Translations under genes and position numbers: made by a program
Shown here: positions 18,999 through 64,000 of the stretch, in pieces
How the letters are laid out: each line of letters starts with the position of its first letter
Numbering within the stretch: position 1 is the stretch's first letter
Source: Euglena gracilis
Lineage: Eukaryota; Euglenida; Euglenophyceae; Euglenales
Assembly (NCBI GenBank): GCA_039621445.1
Contig: CP154955.1
Span: 12,962,960-13,026,959 of the forward strand
DNA length: 64,000 bases
Direction: 5' to 3'
Notes under the pieces: generated by a model
Databases searched by the model: none
What the model saw: the letters and a program-made list of their open reading frames with translations, nothing else
Told to the model about the DNA's origin: nothing

Positions 18999-20212
18999 AA
19001 AATCTGGGAAATGTCAAGAGATATGACTCGGCATTCAGGACATTGGTGGGCCAATTGTTGCACAAAGGGGTACCCCTGCAGGACTGCACAGTCCACAAGA
19101 TGGCCGAGGCCATCCTTGATCTGGCTGCCCACAGCCTCAACACTGCACAAAATGCACATGCAGCAGTTTTATTACTCCCAGGGTTTGGGTCATTGAGGTT
19201 TTCCCCTCTTTTGTCTCCATTGAAAAGGAAATGGAATTCCAATGTCTGCAAGTATGCCCATTTTTGGGACCCCACTGATTTCTTAGAAAACATCATCAGG
19301 AAATCCAAACCCCTCTCAGACGTATCTGTGAAAGAGCTCAGAAACAGACTCATCGTCTGTTGGAGGCTGTTGGCCCTCCACAGGGGAGTTGATTTAGCCA
19401 GGACACAGCGGAAAATCAGTTTCGTGGGACGAAAAAATTTCATTTTATTGCAAAGGAAAGGGTGGCAATTCCCCAGATGGGAGGAAGTTTTGATTTTTCC
19501 ACACACCCCCCTCATCAGCCCCTGGCATTTATTGAAAGAGTATGTGGAAAGGACAGCCCACATGATTGGGCAAAAAAATACTTTTTTATGGTCTTTGGAT
19601 GGAAAAAGACCTTTGACGGCAGAAAGAGTGAATTCCCTTACCGGAGAAATTCTGCAAGAGGGGGGGGGGTGGACACCACCCACTGGAAACCGCACAGCAC
19701 CAGAGGGGCTGGGGTTTTATGGTGGAAAAATGCTGGTTCGCAAGCGGAAGAAGTCCAGCAATTGGGTCAGTGGAAAAATTTTGGGGCCTTCCAAGCTCAT
19801 TATTTACGACTCGGTGTCGTTTCAAAAATTCAAAACATTATGGCCCAAAGGGGGGTGCACAGTACCTCACCATCTCGAAGTGCGGAGCCCGAATGGTCTC
19901 GGACTCCCACGACAGAGGAAGGGGGAGGAAGGGACCAAGAGGGCAAAGCACAAGAAGATGGTGAGCCCAACCCCCCCCACCCAAAAAGTCAGCAGAAAAA
20001 GAAAAACATCCCAACCAGAAGGGGGACCCCCAACTAAGCAACCCCAACCACCCACCCAGAAACACAAAGAGAGACAACCATCCCCATCGAGGGGGGGGGG
20101 GCACCAAGCAAACATGGGAGAGGGGGGGGGGGCGGGGCCACGACGGTTCAGCTTCGCCCAGGTGTTGGAGGTGGCCTCAGTATCCCCAACTCCGGCAACA
20201 AAGGCGCAGTAA
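18917..20212 (+). pseudogene. Tyrosine recombinase of the DIRS element, split at a G run
   Basis: The N-terminal half is in one frame from 18,917 (core-binding part YDSAFRTLVGQLLHKGV; NRLIVCWRLLALHRGVDLAR with a likely first catalytic Arg). At ten G (19,660-19,669) the sense moves to another frame: HSTRGAGVLWW holds the HxxR box (19,693-19,704), then QLGQWKNFGAFQAHYLRLG holds the Trp and the nucleophile Tyr (codon 19,801-19,803). The original frame past the G run gives no motif. So the catalytic set is complete across the run but the copy is frameshifted. The enzyme inserts the circular cDNA without the usual target duplication. The downstream tail is basic and Pro/Gln-rich. Confidence 0.8.
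19864..19898 (+). repeat. 35-bp direct repeat, copy 1
   Basis: Begins ACCTCACCATCTCGAAGTGC and is repeated exactly at 20,273-20,307. It lies inside the 3' coding tail, as expected for one part of split direct repeats. Confidence 0.8.
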
Positions 20213-20272
20213 GAAGCACCCCCCGCGCACACACAAACTCCCCAGAACAGAACAGCCGGCAAGGAAAGCAGG

Positions 20273-20307
20273 ACCTCACCATCTCGAAGTGCGGAGCCCG
20301 AATGGTC
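20273..20307 (+). repeat. 35-bp direct repeat, copy 2
   Basis: Exact copy of 19,864-19,898 at a distance of 409 bases. It probably marks the right end of the DIRS-like element. Confidence 0.8.
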
Positions 20308-20312
20308 GTGAG

Positions 20313-21470
20313 CCCGACCCCGCCCCGCAAAAGAAAATTTGTCTTCAAAAGCCCGCTGGTCGACTTCTAGAAAAATCTGGAGCAACCGCCTATTTATTAT
20401 TTATTCCGTTCAGATTCTTCCGTTTTCCTTGTAAAAATATGAATTTGATCCGAAGTTTTCAGGGTAGGACAAGAATATCGATCCCAATCAAATCTCGGCT
20501 GAAAATCAAAAATAAAAAGGAATCTCAAAAAGTGAAATTCTGAAAGTCGAATTAGCGATTTGACGAGAAATTTGCTTGAGTAGGACTTTCAGCTGAAATA
20601 AAGCAGTTTTCTCAACATTCTGCTATCGGTCGAGGGGAGGGGGGAGACATTGCTGCGGTCGCCACGTCGCAGCCACCTCGCAACACCCAGTAAAACGCGT
20701 CGCAACAACCGAGGATAAATACAAAACCACTTTCAGAAAACATTGCTGTTTCAAAAATGTATTTGCTTTTGGTATACCAGCGTGGTCTGAATGCAAATCA
20801 CAAACTGCTGGAGGGTCTTCCAACATGAGAAATCCATCTTATTGGCGGAGCAGAAATAGTTGAGCGCAAAATTGCAACCCAGCTGAAAAAGGCTAATAAG
20901 GACACTGGCTGTTGTCGCTGACCGCCATGTCGACGTCGTCATCAGGGTTCAAAAAATAAAGATGCAAACCTATGGTCTTCACCATTCTGTTACTGGACTC
21001 AACAATTGCGAAAGCAGGACTGGAATTGTAATCCCATGGCACAAAATCATACAGCCTGAATTTCTTTTTTGACAACCGTTAAATGGAAAAGTAGAAATGG
21101 AAAAACAACCAAAACTTTGAACACCTTCCTTGACAACAACGGAAGATGGAGGCATTCTGGTATGACGCTTCTTTGATGCCTGGATGTAATTCAACCCAAA
21201 TTGGGCTGCTGTCCGCGGGGCTCTTGTGACACGGGAAATCACCTTTCAGAAGATGACCACTACAAACAAAAACAAACAAACACATATACCATTTGGACAT
21301 TTTATCAGGAGTGTCTTGCTTTTGTATTGCCGATTTCCGGCATATTTTGCCCATACGTTTTTTTGGGCCTTCTTGGGGCATTTCTCTGGTGGTCAAGAAA
21401 TGTAATTAGCCGTGCATCCCGCCGTTGATTTTTTACTCGAGGTTTTTTGTCGTTGTTTTTTTTTAATGCC

Positions 21471-21471
<1 letters not shown>
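20313..21471. other. AT-rich sequence without a recognisable gene
   Basis: Stops in all frames, no repeat of note. Lies between the DIRS-like element and the 3' end of the minus-strand VDE-like gene, so its right part may be the 3' flank of that gene. Confidence 0.6.

Positions 21472-21472
<1 letters not shown>

Positions 21473-21538
<66 letters not shown>
21473..21538 (+). repeat. (GT)n microsatellite
   Basis: About 33 perfect GT units just beyond the presumed end of the VDE-like gene. Confidence 0.95.
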
Positions 21539-21542
<4 letters not shown>

Positions 21543-21595
21543 TGCAGGTTGGTGGGGGGCTGGGAGGGTGGGTGGGATCCAGCTGAGTTAATTAA

Positions 21596-27160
<5,565 letters not shown>

Positions 27161-27309
27161 CTGGGGGGGGGGTATGCGGCCTGCGGATGGGAAAGCTGGG
27201 GCAAGGGGGTGAGTGCGACGCGTCACCTCCTGTCTGCCCTAGCACTAAAAAAAAGTAGCTCCTACCGTCTCTCGGATCTGTGAAACTGCCATGCTGCTAC
27301 CCAGAAAGT

Positions 27310-27700
27310 TGTCCCTGAACCCAGAAGCCCCTTTGTACAAATTTTTATTTGTCACCCACAACCCCGGCCAGGGGGTGGTCGAAAAACAGGGGAGGTCGGT
27401 GGGCAAAGGGCAAAGGCGGTGAACCCCATTTTATTTCACAGGGTGCGCAAACCTTTGGATGCAATTTCGGACCCTCGGGTGTACACTTATTTTGGGCACC
27501 ACCAGTGTGAAATGTCTTTGGGGGGGGAGCATTTTCTGGACTTCCCTTTCGGACCCCAAGGGGTGAGACACTTATTTGGGCACTGCTCACCCTTTTTTGG
27601 GCACTGCGCACTTAAACGGGGGTTCACTACCTGGAAACCTACACCAGGGGTGCTGACTTGGTAGGCCACCCTCCCGCCGACCGCGGGGCGGCACTTGGTC
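27310..27700. repeat. Interspersed repeat with CACTTATTTGGGCACTGC words
   Basis: CGGACCC-AAGGGGTG and TTATTTGGGCACTG words recur at 34,990-35,120, so this is a dispersed family. It lies in the intron before VDE-like exon 1. Confidence 0.5.
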
Positions 27701-27827
27701 GCCATCAAGCACCTAGAGTCATCCAGAGTCCCAGACCCAGTCACACTCAGTCACGCCCAAGTCATGCCCAAGTCACACCCAAGTCACGCCCAGCCATTTC
27801 ATAGGTGCTTGGTTGCCATGCACAGCA

Positions 27828-27958
27828 GCTGCGGCCCGCGGCTGAGGAGCGGCGCCAGCGGCAGGCCGCTGCGGGTCCACGGCAGCGCGGCGTCAGGGGC
27901 CACGCCGCAGCCCAGCCACAGGAGGGCCCCCAGCGGGAGCCCCCGCATATGGGGGCTG
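27828..27958 (-). other. Possible upstream exon of the VDE-like gene
   Basis: GC-rich segment after a pyrimidine tract and CCCCAG. One frame gives MRGLPLGALLWLGCGVAPDA, a hydrophobic stretch as expected for a signal or lumen-transfer peptide. Another frame is Cys-rich. I cannot choose between them. Confidence 0.3.
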
Positions 27959-28004
27959 GGGTGGTGAAGCCCGGTCGCTGCGGCGGCAGTGGAGAGCTGG
28001 GGCC

Positions 28005-28465
28005 GTGGCACACGGCGGCGCGTGACGCATGTGACGCTGTGACGCATCGCACACGGCCCACGGCGGCGCGTGACGTGCGTGACGCTGTGACGCGTCGCAC
28101 ACGGCCCACGGCGGCGCGTGACGCTGTGACGCATCGCACACGGCCCATGGCGGCGCGTGACGCTGTGACGCATCGCACACGGCCCACGGCGGCGCGTGAC
28201 GTGCGTGACGCTGTGACGCGTCGCACACGGCCCATGGCGGCGCGTGACGCGCGTGACGCTGTGACGCATCGCACACGGCCCACGGCGGCGCGTGACGTGC
28301 GTGATGCTGTGACGCGTCGCACACGGCCCATGGCGGCGCGTGACGCTGTGACGCATCGCACACGGCCCACGGCGGCGCGTGACGTGCGTGACGCTGTGAC
28401 GCATCGCACACGGCCCACGGCGGCGCGTGACGTGCGTGACGCTGTGACGCATCGCACACGGCACA
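28005..28465 (+). repeat. Minisatellite, 39- and 48-bp units, about ten copies
   Basis: The core GCACACGGCCCACGGCGGCG plus TGACGCTGTGACGCATC recurs ten times. About half of the units have an extra TGCGTGACG. Both unit lengths are multiples of three, so all strands stay open for 200 to 290 codons, but no protein family is encoded. Confidence 0.9.
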
Positions 28466-28469
28466 CGGC

Positions 28470-29640
28470 AGGTGGGCCCGGGAGTCGGGTCTTGGGATCC
28501 CCAAAATCCTGTTTCATTCATCCATTGACCAATCACGTCGCAACTTGCACTCCCATAAGCATTCCAAGGAAACGGTTCGGTCCCTTGCAAAGGCGTGGGC
28601 GTTTTCTTGCTTTCGTGTGATCCACCCCTTGTTTCCGGATGAGGTGCAGAAACTGACACCTAACGTGCTTGCCGTGCCAGGAGGTTGGTGGCGATCTGTT
28701 TGTTCATGTGACATCCCACGCTGGAACCGGCCACACGTGGGATCAGCCTGCATTCCTTGCACGTCGTGTTGCATGTGGTCGAGCACCGCCGTGGCATTTC
28801 GGGGAATTCCAGCCCCACCCCTGCTCGAATCCTCACCCCAACCCGCTGCATAAACCAAAGACCCCTTTCTACGTCACAATGTCTTCCACACGACCTCCAG
28901 CAATCACCTGGGCCAATAAATGGTTGTGCCTTGTTCCGCCAAATCCCACAGCGCAGCAAACCATCCCGGCAATCTGTCAGGCGCAGAGACTTGGTCCGAG
29001 CCCGCATCGTGCGACAGGGGAGGGGGGCGCTGGCCCTCGTGAATGGGGCCGCGAATAGGGGCCGGCGCCTTGGGGTCGGGTCACAGGGGGGGGGGAGGTG
29101 CGGGTCAGGAGGGGGGGACACGTCGGTGGGGGTGCGTTGGCAGCGAGGGAGGGAACAGCACGCCCGGGGTGGGTTCAACAAAGTCGAGGCCGCCAAATCG
29201 TTGGGGCCTGCGGTATCGTGCCCCCGTCAAGACCTTGGGTTTCCCAGGGGCGGCAGTGGATTGGCAAGAGCCCTGAGGGAGCTTTCTGCGAGGTTTTCTG
29301 GCACCCATTTTCCAAATCTGGCTTCGCCCGTCATCTCACCTGGCCTGACCAATGAGAGAGAGCTCATAGACCCTGGGGCACATAGAGTCGAACATTGCAT
29401 GTTTCTGTACTTCTGTGTTTTTTTGAACGTTTTCCCTTCTCTGCTTTCATAGACGACTCCAGAGGGAAACCCAAGAACAAGGTATTGGGGTGCTCCTCCC
29501 ATCGATGTGTCCCAACCATACGTCGAAAATGCGTCAATGTGCACAACTGTCACGGCTTCCAGAACAAGGGGGCCAAATGAGGACGGCAGATGGTCAGCTT
29601 GCTGGGCTGGGGGCAGTGTCTGGTTCCCCCTGAGGGAAAG
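28470..29640. other. Intergenic or intronic stretch with no firm gene
   Basis: A minus-strand frame from 29,196 starts MAASTLLNPPRACCS and is Pro/Arg/Ser-rich like a transit peptide, but it has no further support. No repeat stands out. Confidence 0.35.
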
Positions 29641-29699
29641 CGGATGTTCAATTCAATTCAAAGAAAGATGCAAAGAGATTCCAATCATACATCTCTTTA

Positions 29700-30120
29700 A
29701 GGACCCCGGGGGGGGTTGCTGGGCTAGGGCTAGAAATTTGGGCTGGCTAGCCCGCCCCCCCCCCCCCCCGGGGGGGGGGCTGGACCCCGGCTGGACCCGA
29801 ACCGGGGCGAGCTGGACTGAAATCGGAAAAATGCCCAAAAATGACCTGCAGAACACAGTTTTGAAAAAATGATGCATCTGAAACCCCCCAAAAATGCCCC
29901 AAACGCCCCCCAAACCCCATTTTTGGCCACTTTTGAACACAGTTTTTCAAAAAAATCGGCGCTTTGCGCCGAAAAATTTTTGGGCTGGACCCCCAAAAAG
30001 GGGCTGGCTAGCTAGGGCTAGCAGCACCCCCCCCCCCGGGGGGAGGGGGCTGCTGCGGCTGGGCTGGGCCCAAATCGGGGCTGGCTGCAGCCCCCCCCCT
30101 CCCCCCGGGGGGGGGGTTCG
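29700..30120. mobile_element. Small element with GGCTAG/GGCTGG inverted ends and C/G runs
   Basis: GGGCTAGGGCTAG near the left is repeated near 30,010, and poly-C/poly-G pairs flank both ends. No coding sense. A short non-autonomous element is likely. Confidence 0.45.
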
Positions 30121-30289
30121 CAAAACCTCAGAGAGATGTATGATTCCAATACCCTGGAGATCCTGCCCCAAAAGGGAAGTCGTTCCATAAACCACGCAAA
30201 CACTCTAATCCTGACTGAAACCCAGTCCACATCAGGAGCGTTCTGTATGGTGACTGCCAAGTATTTCGCAGACTGGACTCAGGGGGTAC

Positions 30290-30735
30290 CCTCCCCCCCC
30301 CCTATGTCCAATGACCCTAACCTCTGTCCTCTGACCGGGGGGGGGGGGCGGCCGTTGGACATAGGGTAGTGACCAAAAAGGTGTCCTCTGACCGGGGGGG
30401 GGGGGTGGTCGTCGGACACGGGGTCGGGAAAAAAAAGTTTGCCGAAACCCCCCCAAACAGGTCAAAATTTTCCTTCCGGCGCTTCGCGCCCCCATTTCCA
30501 GCCCTGTCAACAAATATTTACTCAAATAGCACCCAAAACTGACATCCTTGGACGATGGGCTGCGGGGAAGAGGACAAGGGCGGAAGAAAAGCCTTTCAGG
30601 GCTGGCAAACCTCCGGTTTTCACACACCTGCAAAAAACATCAAACCTCCGGAAAGGTGTCCTCTGACCGGGGGGGGGGGTGGTCGTTGGACATAGGGGGG
30701 TCGTTGGACATAGGGGGGGGGGTAGTCAGTGCCCT
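30290..30735. mobile_element. Inverted-repeat element with C-run ends
   Basis: The left end CCCCCCTATGTCCAATGAC is answered by GTCGTTGGACATAGGGGGG at the right. Two internal copies of GTGTCCTCTGACCGGGGGG occur. No ORF. Confidence 0.55.
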
Positions 30736-30769
30736 TGCCATACCAGTGTCCCATAGGGAGGGTGTAATG

Positions 30770-30870
30770 TGTGTGCTGTGCGTGTTGTGTGTGTGTGTGT
30801 GTTGTGTGCTGTGTGCTATGTGTGTGCTGTGTGCTGTGTGTTGTGTTGCATGTGTGCGCGCACATGTAAT
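30770..30870 (+). repeat. GTGTGCTGTGTG-type microsatellite
   Basis: Impure GT/GCTGT repeat next to the last coil exon. Confidence 0.85.
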
Positions 30871-30900
30871 TTTATGAGAACATCGTCATGGGGGGCACAC

Positions 30901-63427
<32,527 letters not shown>

Positions 63428-63469
63428 CTGCAGTGGCCGTCGGGCCGGGGGACTGGCCAATGGTCCCCA

Positions 63470-64000
63470 GAGGGCTGGGGGGACTCGCGCAATATGGGTC
63501 ACCTCCACCAACAATACAGGCGGACGGACGACCTTCTTGAGGTAAAAGAAAAGATTGGTGAAGAGCTTGATGTAAGGGAAAAGCAGGTCCAAAAAGAATT
63601 AATCTGAAGTCGAACTCATTTTCCAGCAATAATCGAAAAATCGCTGGGAAAAAGCACACAAAAACCCGCACATTTTACAGAATCGAGAAACACCAAAAAA
63701 AAAGCGCGGAAAAACCTGCCATTGCGCCACCCCGCTGTGGATTAAACAGTCGCGACATGGCCCTCAGTCGCTTGTCGATCCGTCACCTCATTTGGGGGGT
63801 TTGAGTGCCTTCTGCGCCCGCCCAACCGGCCCTTGGGGTTGGGATGGGCTGGGTCAACCAGAGGGCTGTACGGGAATCCCTGAAACCCCATGGGTGGTGG
63901 GCGGGGGGGTCCAGCTCCCCCCCACCAGGTCTTCCTGTATTTCCGGGGTCTCCAATTTTTAGGTCAAACATACCCTTCCGCGCCGAAGGAATTTTCTTTG
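63470..64000. other. Intron to window end, no gene seen
   Basis: AT-rich then GC-rich sequence. The next upstream coil exon, if any, is outside the window. Confidence 0.5.

Larger units (their letters stand above)
17106..20312 (+). mobile_element. Degenerate DIRS-like tyrosine-recombinase retrotransposon
   Basis: The + strand carries, in order, a DIRS-type reverse transcriptase, RNase H, a post-RNase H domain and a tyrosine recombinase. That order and the absence of an integrase define the DIRS superfamily. A 35-bp direct repeat near the right end (19,864-19,898 and 20,273-20,307) fits the split direct repeats of the Ngaro/PAT-like branch better than inverted ends. The left border is taken where the retroelement signature stops. 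At least one stop and three frame changes make this copy inactive as sequenced. Confidence 0.8.

Noticed and set aside
27762-28659. Four long open frames over the minisatellite
   Set aside because: Unit lengths divisible by three keep all frames open; no family resemblance.

Overview
The window is nuclear DNA of a eukaryote, most likely a photosynthetic protist or alga. The sequence shows retroelement coding regions, long microsatellites, intron-rich genes with GT...AG-like borders, and a split gene whose exons match violaxanthin de-epoxidase (VDE), a thylakoid-lumen enzyme family. I cannot name the lineage. There is no bacterial-style gene layout, and no rRNA or tRNA that I can recognise.

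Positions 1 to about 17,105 (interrupted at 2,526-7,228) hold a retroelement-like unit read on the + strand. It has a long coiled-coil segment, a gag-like segment with two CCHC zinc knuckles separated by an Arg/Ser-rich stretch, the C-terminal end of a Ty3/gypsy-type integrase with a chromodomain, and then 6 kb of further open frames with no recognised family. The protease, reverse transcriptase and integrase core are missing, and several frameshifts and stops are present. The unit is packed with different short perfect inverted repeats and with the word TACAA; both signals stop at about 17.1 kb. A 4.7 kb block of about 162-bp satellite monomers in both orientations, with a 1.3 kb inverted-repeat element inside, interrupts it.

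Positions 17.1-20.3 kb hold a degenerate DIRS-like retrotransposon: reverse transcriptase, RNase H, a post-RNase H domain and a tyrosine recombinase in that order. It is broken by one in-frame TAA and by frame changes, two of which lie on poly-G runs.

From 21.6 kb to the right end, every convincing coding island is on the minus strand. Going 5' to 3' (right to left) there are more than 30 short GC-rich exons (63.4 to 30.9 kb), each coding one to several Ala/Leu/Glu-rich coiled-coil turns, and then seven exons (27.2 to 21.6 kb) that together read as a VDE-like protein: a Cys-rich domain followed by a lipocalin domain, in the correct order. Either these are two neighbouring genes on one strand or the coiled coil is fused to the VDE-like domain; a TGA just after the last coil exon leaves this open. 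Exon limits are read by eye and are approximate.

The introns hold long CA/GT, AAC, CCCA and ACAG microsatellites, a 39/48-bp minisatellite, a striking palindrome-rich block at 25.2 kb, and several small inverted-repeat elements whose ends carry poly-C/poly-G runs.
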